Assembly (NCBI GenBank): GCA_900546885.1
Contig: UREN01000046.1
Coordinates: 1-14,617, forward strand
Source of the DNA: an uncultured Oscillospiraceae bacterium
Lineage (GTDB): Bacteria > Bacillota > Clostridia > Oscillospirales > Ruminococcaceae
Direction: 5' to 3'
Length of the DNA: 14,617 nucleotides
In this document: positions 1 to 7,476 of the stretch, piece after piece
Layout of the letters: each line of letters starts with the position of its first letter
Numbering within the stretch: position 1 is the first letter of the stretch
Notes under the pieces: generated by a model
What the model was told of the DNA's origin: nothing
Database searches by the model: none
What the model saw: the letters and a program-made list of their open reading frames with translations, nothing else
Made by a program: the position numbers and the translations under genes

Positions 1-56
1 TGATACGGCGACCACCGAGATCTACACTCTTTCCCTACACGACGCTCTTCCGATCT
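1..56 (+). other. Illumina P5 adapter (sequencing artefact)
   Basis: These bases match the Illumina P5/TruSeq universal adapter, ending in the diagnostic GACGCTCTTCCGATCT, and lack only the first two bases (AA). They are not genomic. Genomic sequence begins at 57. Any reading frame crossing the junction gives a chimeric protein; on the minus strand the gene that enters here picks up the spurious tail IGRASCRERV. Confidence 0.98.
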
Positions 57-186
57 CAGGCGCCGGGCGGCTGTGCAGCTGTGCAAACACCTTTTCTTTC
101 AGCCGGGCGGCCTCTTGCTGCGTGCCCAAAGCCTCTTCAACGGGCGGGGCATAGCAGCGGTCCATCCATTCAAACCACGTCTTCAT
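57..186 (-). CDS. Partial unknown protein after the ECF sigma gene, candidate anti-sigma factor (3' end missing)
   Basis: Only the first 43 codons are genomic; the rest is lost at the adapter junction. The ATG at 184-186 has a good ribosome binding site just upstream (AGGAAAGGGG, about 8 nt away), which favours it over an upstream in-frame start at 240. It begins MKTWFEWMDRCYAPPVEEAL and is charged and cytoplasmic in character. The start lies inside the last codons of the sigma gene, a 17-nt overlap that suggests translational coupling. In Firmicutes the gene directly behind an ECF sigma factor is commonly its anti-sigma factor, with a short cytoplasmic N-terminus before a membrane segment. 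No domain can be recognised in so short a fragment, so the function is inferred from position only. Confidence 0.6.
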
Positions 187-730
187 GCGATATTCCCCTT
201 TCCTGCAATGCTTTGCGAAGCGCGGCGCGCCCTCTTGCAAGGCGGCTGCGCACGGTGGAAGCGTTCATCTGCATTTCCCCGGCAATTTGCGCCGTTTTCT
301 GCCTTTGGTAGTAATAGCGCAGAAAAACCTCTTTTGTGGCGGGCTCCAGCATCTCCAGCGCCTGGCGCACCAGCGCGGCCTGTTCCTGCTCTTCCAGCGC
401 CTGCTGTGCCTGCTGGTCGGCCGGCAACAGGAAGTCCTCTTCCAGCGGCAGCACCGGCCTGGCGCGCCGCACGCGGCTGCGTGCCTCGTTGCGGGCAATG
501 GCGCCAAGGTAGGCTTTCAGGCCGCCCTTTTCCGGCCGCACACTTGCGGCCGCGCCCCAAAGCTTTACAAATGTGTCGGCCGCGGCCTCCTCCAAATCGG
601 CCTCGGCCAGCACCCCGGCCCCCGCCGCGCGCACGGTGGCCAGCACATACCCGGCATATTGATCTATCAGCTGTGCCAGGGCCTTTTCATCTTTGTGCTG
701 AAGGCGCGCCAGCAAAAAGTGTTCTTCCAA
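170..730 (-). CDS. ECF-type RNA polymerase sigma factor (sigma-70 family)
   Basis: This 186-residue protein has the two-domain layout of extracytoplasmic-function sigma factors. Region 2 spans about residues 13-85, with the core-binding stretch DLEEAAADTFVKLW (45-58). Region 4 spans about 122-175, with a helix-turn-helix around KTAQIAGEMQMNASTVRSRL that recognises the -35 element. The length is normal for the family. The start is a TTG at 728-730, chosen because a near-perfect Shine-Dalgarno (AAAGGAGGTG, 738-747) lies 8 nt upstream and no ATG fits as well. It is transcribed separately from gpmI, whose terminator lies between them. A possible ECF-type promoter upstream suggests autoregulation. 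The next gene overlaps its 3' end. The family is secure; the signal it answers to is unknown. Confidence 0.9.
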   Translation of the reverse strand: MEEHFLLARLQHKDEKALAQLIDQYAGYVLATVRAAGAGVLAEADLEEAAADTFVKLWGAAASVRPEKGGLKAYLGAIARNEARSRVRRARPVLPLEEDFLLPADQQAQQALEEQEQAALVRQALEMLEPATKEVFLRYYYQRQKTAQIAGEMQMNASTVRSRLARGRAALRKALQERGISHEDVV

Positions 731-737
731 GCGCCCT

Positions 738-747
738 CACCTCCTTT
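738..747 (-). promoter_or_regulatory. Strong ribosome binding site that fixes a TTG start
   Basis: On the minus strand this reads AAAGGAGGTG, nearly the full complement of the 16S rRNA 3' end. The TTG at 728-730 follows after 7 nt. It is the main evidence for the non-ATG start of the ECF sigma factor. Confidence 0.8.
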
Positions 748-777
748 TTGATGTGTGCGAAATGCATTTCACCCTTC

Positions 778-806
778 TATACGCGCGCTGTGCGCATTTG
801 GTTGCA
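778..806 (-). promoter_or_regulatory. Possible ECF-type promoter for the sigma gene
   Basis: On the minus strand TGCAACC (800-806) and CGTATA (778-783) are separated by 16 nt. This resembles the AAC-containing -35 and CGT-containing -10 of ECF promoters such as the Bacillus SigW type. The predicted start near 771 would leave a leader of about 40 nt to the TTG codon. Autoregulation is usual for ECF sigma factors. No good sigma-A promoter was seen in the gap. The match is short and found by eye. Confidence 0.35.
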
Positions 807-859
807 GGCATGCTTTGTATCTGCAGCAAATTTTTGAACGAATGCGGCAAAGGCGCCGC

Positions 860-900
860 AAGAAAAACAGGGCCGCTTCTCGCAAGAGAAGCGGCCCTGT
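860..900 (-). terminator. Intrinsic terminator of the pgk-tpiA-gpmI operon
   Basis: A perfect 15-bp stem (867-881 with 886-900) closes a 4-nt loop and is followed on the minus strand by TTTTTCT. It lies about 20 nt after the gpmI stop codon and separates the glycolytic operon from the ECF sigma unit. Confidence 0.9.
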
Positions 901-918
901 GCAATTTTGGGCAAGCGC

Positions 919-2442
919 TTATTCGATGATGCTTTTGCCCGTCATTTCCTCAGGCTGGGGCAGGCCCATCACCTTCAGCATGGTGGGGGCAATGTCGGCC
1001 AGCACGCCGCCCTGGCGCAGCTTCACATCGCCCAGGCCCGCCACCAGGAAGGGCACGGGGTTTGTGGTGTGCGCGGTGAAGGGGTGCTCGGGGTCCGGGT
1101 CGTACATTTTGTCGGCATTGCCGTGGTCTGCCGTCAGCAGCACGGCGCCGCCCGCGGCCAGCACCGCGTCAATCACCTTGCCCGCACACTCGTCCACGGC
1201 CTCCACGGCCTTTACGGCGGCGCTGAACACGCCGGTGTGGCCCACCATGTCGCAGTTGGCAAAGTTCAGAATAATGACGTCGTATTTGCCGCTTTCAATG
1301 CGCTTGACGCATTCATCCGCCACAAGGTAGGCGCTCATTTCGGGCTGCAGGTCGTACGTGGCCACCTTGGGGCTGTTGATGAGGGCGCGGTCTTCCCCTT
1401 CAAAGGGGGCCTCTACGCCGCCGTTGAAGAAGAAGGTTACATGGGCATATTTTTCCGTCTCGGCAATGCGCAGCTGCGTCTTGCCGTTTTTGGCAAGGTA
1501 CTCGCCCAGCACGTTCGTGAGCACCTGCGGGCGGAAGGCCACGCTTACGTTGGGCATGGTGGCGTCATACTGTGTGAAGCACACGTAATGCACCGGAAAA
1601 CGCCCATAGCGGCGCGCAAAGCCGGTGAAGGCGTCGTCCACAAAGGTGCGGGTAATTTCGCGGGCGCGGTCTGGCCGGAAGTTGAAAAAGATGACGCTGT
1701 CGCCCTCGGCCACACGGCCGCCCTCGCACGTCACGGCGGGCACCACAAATTCGTCCGTCACGCCTTCGGCATAGCTTTTTTCCATCACTTCCACGGGCGT
1801 GCCGTGGTTGCCCTCGCCGTACACAAAGGCTGCATAGGCCTTTTCCACACGGTCCCAGCGGTTGTCGCGGTCCATGGCGTAATAACGGCCCGTCACAGAG
1901 GCAATGGTGCCCACGCCAAGCGAGGCCAGCTTTGCCTGCAGCTCTTTGATAAAGCCAAGGCCGGAATCGGGCGGCACATCGCGGCCGTCCATAATGGCGT
2001 GCACATACACCCTGGTAAGGCCCATGCGCTTTGCCATTTCCAAAAGGCCGTACAAATGGCCGTTGTGGCTGTGCACACCGCCGTCGGAAAGCAGGCCCAT
2101 CAGGTGCAGGGCTTTGCCGTTTTCCTTGGCCGAGCGCATGGCCGAAACAAGGGCCTCGTTTTCAAAAAAATCGCCGTCTGCAATGGATTTGGTGATGCGG
2201 GTGAGCTCCTGATACACAATGCGGCCCGCGCCAATGTTGGTGTGGCCCACTTCGCTGTTGCCCATCTGGCCGTCGGGCAGGCCCACGTTCATGCCGGAGG
2301 CGCCGATGGTGGTGAAAGGGCAGCTTGCAAACAGCTTGTCAAAATACGGCGTTTTGGCCGCCGCAATGGCGTTGCCGTAGGTTTCCTGCGGCACCCAGCC
2401 AAAGCCGTCCAGAATGCAAAGAAGCAGAGGTCTTTTCGCCAT
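919..2442 (-). CDS. gpmI: 2,3-bisphosphoglycerate-independent phosphoglycerate mutase
   Basis: This enzyme interconverts 3- and 2-phosphoglycerate in lower glycolysis through a phosphoserine intermediate and needs Mn2+. The 507-residue length is normal for the family. Visible landmarks are the N-terminal metal-binding Asp12 in CILDGFG, the catalytic Ser63 in GNSEVGHTNIGAG, the substrate-binding motifs MDGRDVPPDSG, VTGRYYAMDRDNRWDR and FRPDRARE, and the C-terminal metal motif TADHGNADKM. The alkaline-phosphatase-like phosphatase domain is thus split around the inserted transferase domain, as expected. The ATG at 2440-2442 has an AAAGGAA ribosome binding site about 9 nt upstream. It is the last gene of the pgk-tpiA-gpmI operon, 35 nt after tpiA, and is followed by a strong terminator. 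It is unrelated to the cofactor-dependent mutase GpmA. Confidence 0.97.
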   Translation of the reverse strand: MAKRPLLLCILDGFGWVPQETYGNAIAAAKTPYFDKLFASCPFTTIGASGMNVGLPDGQMGNSEVGHTNIGAGRIVYQELTRITKSIADGDFFENEALVSAMRSAKENGKALHLMGLLSDGGVHSHNGHLYGLLEMAKRMGLTRVYVHAIMDGRDVPPDSGLGFIKELQAKLASLGVGTIASVTGRYYAMDRDNRWDRVEKAYAAFVYGEGNHGTPVEVMEKSYAEGVTDEFVVPAVTCEGGRVAEGDSVIFFNFRPDRAREITRTFVDDAFTGFARRYGRFPVHYVCFTQYDATMPNVSVAFRPQVLTNVLGEYLAKNGKTQLRIAETEKYAHVTFFFNGGVEAPFEGEDRALINSPKVATYDLQPEMSAYLVADECVKRIESGKYDVIILNFANCDMVGHTGVFSAAVKAVEAVDECAGKVIDAVLAAGGAVLLTADHGNADKMYDPDPEHPFTAHTTNPVPFLVAGLGDVKLRQGGVLADIAPTMLKVMGLPQPEEMTGKSIIE

Positions 2443-2477
2443 AGATGTCAGGTTCCTTTCTGCACGTTATGCTGCGC

Positions 2478-3245
2478 TTATTTCGAGGCGGCGGCCACAA
2501 TGGCGCCAAAGGCGTCCGCCTTCAGCGAGGCGCCGCCAATCAGCCCGCCGTCCACGTCGGGCTTTTCCAGCAGCTCGTCGGCGTTGCCGGCGTTCATGCT
2601 GCCGCCATACTGCACCGTGGTGGCCTCGGCCACAGCCTGGCCATACAGCTCGCCCACCACTTTGCGGATGGCCGCGCACACTTCCTGCGCCTGCTCGCTG
2701 GTGGCGGTGCGGCCTGTGCCAATGGCCCAAACCGGCTCGTAGGCAATGACCACGCGCTGCATCTCTTCGGCCGAAACGCCCTGCAGGGCAATTTTCGTCT
2801 GCATGCGCACCAGCTCTTCCGTCACGCCCTGCTCGCGCTGGGCAAGGCTTTCGCCCACGCACACAATCACGTTCAGGCCCGCGGCCAGGGCGGCTTTGGC
2901 GCGCTTGTTCACCGTCTCGTCTGTCTCGGCAAAATACTGGCGGCGCTCGGAATGGCCCACAATGACATATTCCACGCCAAGGTCTACCAGCATACCGGCA
3001 GAAATTTCGCCCGTGAAGGCGCCGCTTTTTTCAAAGTGCACGTTTTCGGCGCCCACATGGATGTTGGTGCCGCGGCACAGCTCCACCGCCTTGCACAGGC
3101 TGGTGAACGGCGTGCAGATAACCACCTCGCAGCCTGCGTTTTTCACGGCGGGCACCAGCTCGCCAATGAGGGCGGCCGCCTCGGTGGCGGTTTTGTTCAT
3201 TTTCCAGTTGCCGGCAATAATGGCTTTGCGCTTTGCTTTGTTCAT
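2478..3245 (-). CDS. tpiA: Triose-phosphate isomerase
   Basis: This enzyme interconverts dihydroxyacetone phosphate and glyceraldehyde 3-phosphate in the cytoplasm as a TIM-barrel dimer. At 255 residues it has the usual length. The catalytic residues are all present: Lys15 in GNWKMN, the electrophile His98 in VGHSERR, and the general base Glu170 in [11 protein letters not shown], where the mobile loop begins. The phosphate-binding glycines occur in YGGSMN and GGLIGGASL. The ATG at 3243-3245 follows an AAGGGAGAGAG purine-rich ribosome binding site. It sits between pgk (75 nt upstream, with a hairpin in the gap) and gpmI (35 nt downstream). Nothing in the sequence is unusual. Confidence 0.98.
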   Translation of the reverse strand: MNKAKRKAIIAGNWKMNKTATEAAALIGELVPAVKNAGCEVVICTPFTSLCKAVELCRGTNIHVGAENVHFEKSGAFTGEISAGMLVDLGVEYVIVGHSERRQYFAETDETVNKRAKAALAAGLNVIVCVGESLAQREQGVTEELVRMQTKIALQGVSAEEMQRVVIAYEPVWAIGTGRTATSEQAQEVCAAIRKVVGELYGQAVAEATTVQYGGSMNAGNADELLEKPDVDGGLIGGASLKADAFGAIVAAASK

Positions 3246-3282
3246 TGGTCTCTCTCCCTTTTTTATTTTCGATATTGCACAG

Positions 3283-3309
3283 AAAAGGGGCGCGCGGGAT
3301 GCGCACCCC
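3283..3309 (-). terminator. Hairpin between pgk and tpiA, weak terminator or attenuator
   Basis: On the minus strand a 9-bp stem (3287-3295 with 3301-3309, one G-U pair) closes a 5-nt loop and is followed by TTTTCT. It starts about 12 nt after the pgk stop. The U-run is short, so partial termination or a 3'-end-stabilising structure is more likely than a full stop, because tpiA has no obvious promoter of its own in the 75-nt gap. Confidence 0.55.
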
Positions 3310-3320
3310 TGCAGTTTGCA

Positions 3321-4541
3321 TCAGGCGTTGGCGATGCAGGCGATGCCCGGCAGCTCTTTGCCTTCCAGATACTCCAGCGAGGCGCCGCCGCCCGTGGAGA
3401 TGTGCGTCATCTTATCGGCAAAGCCCATCTGCATCACGGCCGCGGCAGAATCGCCGCCGCCAATCACCGTGGTGGCCTGCGTGTCGGCCATGGCCTGCGC
3501 CACAGCCTTGGTGCCGGCGGCCAGCACGGGGTTTTCAAACACGCCCATGGGGCCGTTCCACACAACCGTCTTGGCGTCCTTCACGGCCTGGGCAAACAGC
3601 TCGCGCGTTTTGGGCCCAATGTCAAGGCCCATCTTATCGGCGGGAATTTTGTCAGAGGGGACATATTCCACGCTGATTTCGGCGTCAATGGGGTCGGGGA
3701 AAGCCGCGGTGACGGCGGTGTCCACCGGCAGCAGCAGCTTCACGCCCTTTTCCTCGGCCTTTTTCAGCATGTTGGCGCAGTATTCCAGCTTTTCGTCGTC
3801 CACAAGGCTGGTGCCCACTTCGCAGCCCTTGGCCTTCAGGAAGGTGTAGGCCATGCCGCCGCCGATGATAAGCGTGTCCACTTTGCTCAGCAGGTTTTCA
3901 ATGACGTTCAGCTTGTCGGCCACCTTTGCGCCGCCCAGAATGGCCACAAACGGGCGCTCGGGGTTGTTCACAGCGTTGCCCAGGTAGCGAATTTCTTTTT
4001 CCATCAAATAGCCCACGGCGGTGTCTTTGATGTAATCGGTCACACCGGCGGTAGAGCAGTGCGCGCGGTGGGCAGAGCCGAAGGCGTCGTTCACATACGC
4101 GGCGTTGGGGCCCACCAGCCCGGCCAGGTCTTTCGAAAATTCGGGCAGGTTTTTCGTCTCTTCCTTGCGGAAGCGGGTGTTCTGCAAAAGCACCACGTCG
4201 CCGTCCTGCATGGCGGCCACGGCGGCCTTTGCGTTCGGGCCCGTCACTTCGCCGTCATTGGCGAACACAACGGGTTTGCCCAGCAGCTCGGAAAGGCGCA
4301 CGGCCACCGGCGCCAGGCTGAATTTTTCTTCCGGCCCGTTCTTGGGCTTGCCCAAATGGCTGCACAGCACAAGGCGGCCGCCGTTTTCAATCAGTTTTTT
4401 GATGGTGGGCAGCGCAGCCACGATGCGGTTATCGTTGGTGATGACGCCGTCCTTCATGGGCACGTTGAAATCGCAGCGCACCAGCACGTTGCGGCCCTTT
4501 ACGTTCAGGTCTTCCACCGTTTTTTTACCAAGAGTGCTCAT
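3321..4541 (-). CDS. pgk: Phosphoglycerate kinase
   Basis: This 406-residue cytoplasmic enzyme transfers the acyl phosphate of 1,3-bisphosphoglycerate to ADP, the first ATP-yielding step of glycolysis. The N-terminal substrate-binding signature is [16 protein letters not shown], followed by HLGKPKNG. The nucleotide-binding C-terminal lobe has the conserved glycine-rich stretches WNGPMGVFE and GGGDSAAA. The frame stays open a further 82 codons upstream, but the ATG at 4539-4541 is chosen. It gives [12 protein letters not shown], a typical Pgk N-terminus; it has an AAAGGGAG ribosome binding site 9 nt upstream; and the promoter at 4617-4645 makes the longer form impossible. It is the first gene of the operon. 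No gapA precedes it. Confidence 0.97.
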   Translation of the reverse strand: MSTLGKKTVEDLNVKGRNVLVRCDFNVPMKDGVITNDNRIVAALPTIKKLIENGGRLVLCSHLGKPKNGPEEKFSLAPVAVRLSELLGKPVVFANDGEVTGPNAKAAVAAMQDGDVVLLQNTRFRKEETKNLPEFSKDLAGLVGPNAAYVNDAFGSAHRAHCSTAGVTDYIKDTAVGYLMEKEIRYLGNAVNNPERPFVAILGGAKVADKLNVIENLLSKVDTLIIGGGMAYTFLKAKGCEVGTSLVDDEKLEYCANMLKKAEEKGVKLLLPVDTAVTAAFPDPIDAEISVEYVPSDKIPADKMGLDIGPKTRELFAQAVKDAKTVVWNGPMGVFENPVLAAGTKAVAQAMADTQATTVIGGGDSAAAVMQMGFADKMTHISTGGGASLEYLEGKELPGIACIANA

Positions 4542-4616
4542 TAAATTTAACTCCCTTTCCCGAAAAACGTTTGGTTGCATAACATGCACAGGGCCAGCGG
4601 CCCCGTATACACTTTC

Positions 4617-4645
4617 ATTATAGTGGGTTTTGGCCTGTTTCGCAA
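4617..4645 (-). promoter_or_regulatory. Sigma-A promoter of the pgk-tpiA-gpmI operon
   Basis: On the minus strand TTGCGA (4640-4645) and a perfect TATAAT (4617-4622) are separated by 17 nt. The predicted start near 4610 leaves a leader of about 70 nt before pgk, containing only a small GGGCC/GGCCC hairpin. Confidence 0.8.
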
Positions 4646-4722
4646 GTGTTTCCATGACAATTTTTTCACAAAGAGGGGCGGAAAATCCTCCGCGAAAAGC
4701 GGCCGCGCCGCCGCAGGCAAAC

Positions 4723-4760
4723 GCCCGCCCCAACCCTGCACCGGCAGGGCGGGGGCGGGC
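4723..4760 (-). terminator. Large GC hairpin after the lipoprotein operon, possible terminator
   Basis: Arms 4723-4731 and 4752-4760 (9 bp), then 4734-4739 and 4744-4749 (6 bp), form a long GC stem with a 2x2 internal loop and a 4-nt loop. It lies between the end of the third exported-protein gene and the pgk promoter. The stem is strong but no proper U-run follows on the minus strand, so a classical intrinsic terminator is not shown. A smaller hairpin with G-U pairs lies at 4772-4791. The rest of the 4646-4820 gap shows nothing recognisable. Confidence 0.35.
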
Positions 4761-4820
4761 AAGGGCAAAGGAAAGGCACCGCGGCACCTTTTGGCGCAGC
4801 GCCAGCGCGCCAAGCGCCCC

Positions 4821-6128
4821 TTACGCAGGCAGGGGCAGGTTTTGAATTTCCTGAAAGTTTGGTGTGCCGGCAAGGTAATCTTCGGGCGAAATAAGGGCAT
4901 ACACCGGGCGGCTGCCGGGGTATTCCACCGGCTGGCCGTCCTCGCCCGGGTAGCTTGCGGTGTAAAACTCGTAGGCGCATGCGACAAAAAGGCCCTGCGG
5001 CGTCTCGGCAAGCGGGGTGACAAAATCGGGCACAGCGTTCCAGCCGGGGCCGTCGAATACCACGCCGCCCGGCTCTTCGCTGCGGTATTCCTGCCGCAGG
5101 GAAAGCGGCTGCGCCGCGCCGGTGGCAATGTTGACCTGATGCGGGGTGCTCAGCCAGGGGTTTTCGCTGTCCAGCCCGGTCACCATGGCCAGCAGCGTGC
5201 CGCCGGCTGTGGCCAGATACCACCGCTCGCACGCATGAAAGCCGCTGCCCTCATCGCGGTCGTACTGGCACAGCGCACGGGATACCTCGCGCGTTTCGCC
5301 ATTTTCCAGCGAAAAGCCCATCACGGCGCCGTTTGAATTGTCGATATAATACAGCGTGCCGCCCAGCAGCACGCTGCCGGAATACGGCAGAAAGCGCCCG
5401 GCCGGCACTGTGCCCAGCGCCGTGTATGCCCCTTCGGGAGAGAGCAGGCCAATTTCAATCGCATCCACACGGGTGTCGTCGCCCCACTGCACCGTGACAA
5501 ACTGGCCGTTCCACACGCCTGCCACTTTGCCCCACAGCCAGAAGGCGCTGCGCGCATTGCGAAGCAGGTAGGTTTCGGTGCCGTCTGCCAGCGAGATGCG
5601 CCCGAACGCGTCCTCGCAAAAGCCGTACAGGTATTGTTTGTCGATGCCGAAGAAATCCCAGCCGTCGCTGACGGCAGAAAGCGTGCGGCGGTTTTGCCCG
5701 CCCGCGTCCATTGCCACAAAATCGGCAAGGCCGCTTTCGTCCGCTGCGTCGGTAAGGTAGCGCGGGCACATGGCATATACGGCGCCGGGCCCGGCGGTGA
5801 GAGACAGGGCGGGCAGGTATGCGCCGCAGCTTTCGTCCGTGTGGGGGCAGCCCTCTTTGTCACACAGAATGCGGTGCTGCTTTGCGGAAAAATCGTACAA
5901 AGACAGAAGGCGCAGCGCGCCGTTATTTGGCACGAGAATGTTGTAATACCCGGCCTCGTTCACAGCGCACGGGACGCCTGCGGCAAGCCAGGTGAGGCTG
6001 CTTTGCTGTGCAGTGGGCGTGGCCGTGCTTTGCGGCTGCGCGCCGGGCATGGGCGCCCGGCAGCCCGCCAGCGCAAGGCAGCACAGCGCGGTGCAGAAAA
6101 GGGCGGCAGGGCGCAGGAAATGCTTCAT
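4821..6128 (-). CDS. Cys/His-motif lipoprotein, paralog 1 (beta-propeller-like)
   Basis: This 435-residue protein starts with a lipoprotein signal peptide: basic N-terminus, hydrophobic core and lipobox LAGC with the lipidated cysteine at 23. It should be anchored on the outer face of the membrane. Residues 89-101 hold a C-x4-C-x-H-x4-C motif (CDKEGCPHTDESC) shared with both upstream paralogs. The rest has repeated short strands with G/Y/D turns, like the propeller-type DUF5050/TolB-like lipoproteins of clostridia. The C-terminus has ALISPEDYLAGTPNF. The start is uncertain between two adjacent ATGs (6126-6128 and 6129-6131); the AGAGGTG ribosome binding site is better spaced for the inner one. 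It is the most divergent of the three copies and ends the six-gene operon. Its biochemical function is unknown. Confidence 0.85.
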   Translation of the reverse strand: MKHFLRPAALFCTALCCLALAGCRAPMPGAQPQSTATPTAQQSSLTWLAAGVPCAVNEAGYYNILVPNNGALRLLSLYDFSAKQHRILCDKEGCPHTDESCGAYLPALSLTAGPGAVYAMCPRYLTDAADESGLADFVAMDAGGQNRRTLSAVSDGWDFFGIDKQYLYGFCEDAFGRISLADGTETYLLRNARSAFWLWGKVAGVWNGQFVTVQWGDDTRVDAIEIGLLSPEGAYTALGTVPAGRFLPYSGSVLLGGTLYYIDNSNGAVMGFSLENGETREVSRALCQYDRDEGSGFHACERWYLATAGGTLLAMVTGLDSENPWLSTPHQVNIATGAAQPLSLRQEYRSEEPGGVVFDGPGWNAVPDFVTPLAETPQGLFVACAYEFYTASYPGEDGQPVEYPGSRPVYALISPEDYLAGTPNFQEIQNLPLPA

Positions 6129-6163
6129 CATACACACCTCTTTCATCGTTCCACAAGGCACGG

Positions 6164-7450
6164 TCAGCCCGGGTACGGGTTTGGCAATTGTTCAAAAAAG
6201 CGGAAGTTCGGGTTGGAGGCAAAATAATCTTCCGGCGCAATCAGGGCCAGCGCCTCGCCGTAGGCCTCCAGCGGGTAAGTGCCGCCGTCCTGCCCGGTGA
6301 TGATGTGCGTGCCAAGGTAGGGCGTATCGCCAACCACCAGAAAGCCCGCGGGCGTTTCGGCCAGCACCGCCAGCGGCACGCCATAGCCCTGATACAGCTG
6401 CTGCAGCGTCACCTCCTGCGCCGGGCCGCCTGAAAGCGGCATGGAAAACAGGCGGGGCGGCACGTTGGCCAGGGGGGCGAAATCTTCCGGCGCGCGGCGT
6501 GCGTCCACTTCCACCAGCAGGCGCCCGCCCGCCGTGGAAAGCCGGCGCGCGCTGCCTGTGTAAAACACGCTGCCGTCATCCCAGGTGTGTTCCACGGCCC
6601 ACTCGCACAGCGCGTCGGAAAAATGGCTTGCCTTGCCGGTGGCAAGGTCCAGCACATACAGGCTGCCGGTTTTGGCGTCGCTGTAATAATATTTTCCGTC
6701 ACAGAAAGTGCCGGGGCCATAGCTGCCGCGGCACAGCTCGGTAAAGGCGCCCTTTGCATCCATGGCGTAAAACACCTGCTGGCCGTCCTGCGTCATGGGG
6801 ATGACAAGGTTTCCGTTCAGCTCGCCAAGGCCATACAGCGAAAAATTGTGGTGAAGGTAAAAATTCCGCTCTAAAATTGTCTCGTGGCCGGTGGCAAGGT
6901 CCAGCCTGGCCAGGTGCTGATTCATGATGCCGTACACCGCATCGCCGCCCTGGGCGAACACGCCCAGCTGCCAAGAATCGCTTACCTGCGCCACTTCGTG
7001 CGCCTGGCTGCCGTCCAGCGCATGCGCGCGCAGGCTGGCAAGAGGCATAGAACTCTGGCTGTCCCCGGCGGGCAGGGTGGCATAGGAATACAACGCGTCC
7101 TGCGTGAAAAACAACATGCCGGAGCCGGGCATCCAGGCGGGGCAGGTCTCGCCGGTATGGGCACAGCCCTTGGCGCTGCACAGCACGCGCTCTTCCAGCG
7201 TGGCAAGGTCCAGGCAGGTGATGAGCCCACCGCCGCCCGAGCAGGCGATGGTGCGGTATACCACGCCGTTGCCCGGAACGTAAAGCTCGCTGCGCGGGCG
7301 CGGGCGAAGGGCGGGCAGGGCCTGCACGCCGCTTTGTGCGGGCGCGCTGCCCGGCTCACCGGTGCCCGGCACAGCCCCGCAGGCGGCCAGGGCAGCGCAC
7401 AAAAGCAAAAGGCAAAGCACGCATCCGGCGGCGCGCTGCAGATGGTTCAT
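6164..7450 (-). CDS. Cys/His-motif lipoprotein, paralog 2 (beta-propeller-like)
   Basis: This 428-residue protein has a lipoprotein signal peptide with lipobox LAAC (lipidated Cys24). The shared motif is CSAKGCAHTGETC (Cys91, Cys96, His98, Cys103), followed by PAW. The body consists of repeating strand-turn units such as GSLYVLDLATGK, suggestive of a propeller fold. The C-terminus carries ALIAPEDYFASNPNF and ends LPNPYPG. It is clearly closest to the next gene upstream: YYYSDA.TGSLY, HFSDALC, ETPAG.LVVGD and GQDGG are shared almost word for word. A GGGAGGG ribosome binding site lies 7 nt before the ATG at 7448-7450. It is 26 nt after one paralog and about 35 nt before the other, so the three are co-transcribed. 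The family resembles DUF5050-type proteins. No enzyme motif is recognisable. Confidence 0.88.
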   Translation of the reverse strand: MNHLQRAAGCVLCLLLLCAALAACGAVPGTGEPGSAPAQSGVQALPALRPRPRSELYVPGNGVVYRTIACSGGGGLITCLDLATLEERVLCSAKGCAHTGETCPAWMPGSGMLFFTQDALYSYATLPAGDSQSSMPLASLRAHALDGSQAHEVAQVSDSWQLGVFAQGGDAVYGIMNQHLARLDLATGHETILERNFYLHHNFSLYGLGELNGNLVIPMTQDGQQVFYAMDAKGAFTELCRGSYGPGTFCDGKYYYSDAKTGSLYVLDLATGKASHFSDALCEWAVEHTWDDGSVFYTGSARRLSTAGGRLLVEVDARRAPEDFAPLANVPPRLFSMPLSGGPAQEVTLQQLYQGYGVPLAVLAETPAGFLVVGDTPYLGTHIITGQDGGTYPLEAYGEALALIAPEDYFASNPNFRFFEQLPNPYPG

Positions 7451-7476
7451 GGCAAAACCCTCCCGAAAAGACGCTC

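Noticed and set aside
73..837. A plus-strand frame opposite the ECF sigma factor
   Set aside because: It is Pro/Arg/Ala-rich shadow translation of a recognisable sigma factor with proper region 2 and region 4 motifs.
907..4544. Very long plus-strand open frames (611 and 699 codons) opposite gpmI, tpiA and pgk
   Set aside because: They lie antisense to three intact glycolytic enzymes, are rich in His/Ala/Gly/Val typical of GC-rich shadow frames, and have no domain features or ribosome binding site.
4542..4787. N-terminal extension of Pgk by 82 residues
   Set aside because: It would start upstream of the mapped-by-eye promoter (4617-4645). The shorter start gives the family-typical N-terminus with a good ribosome binding site.
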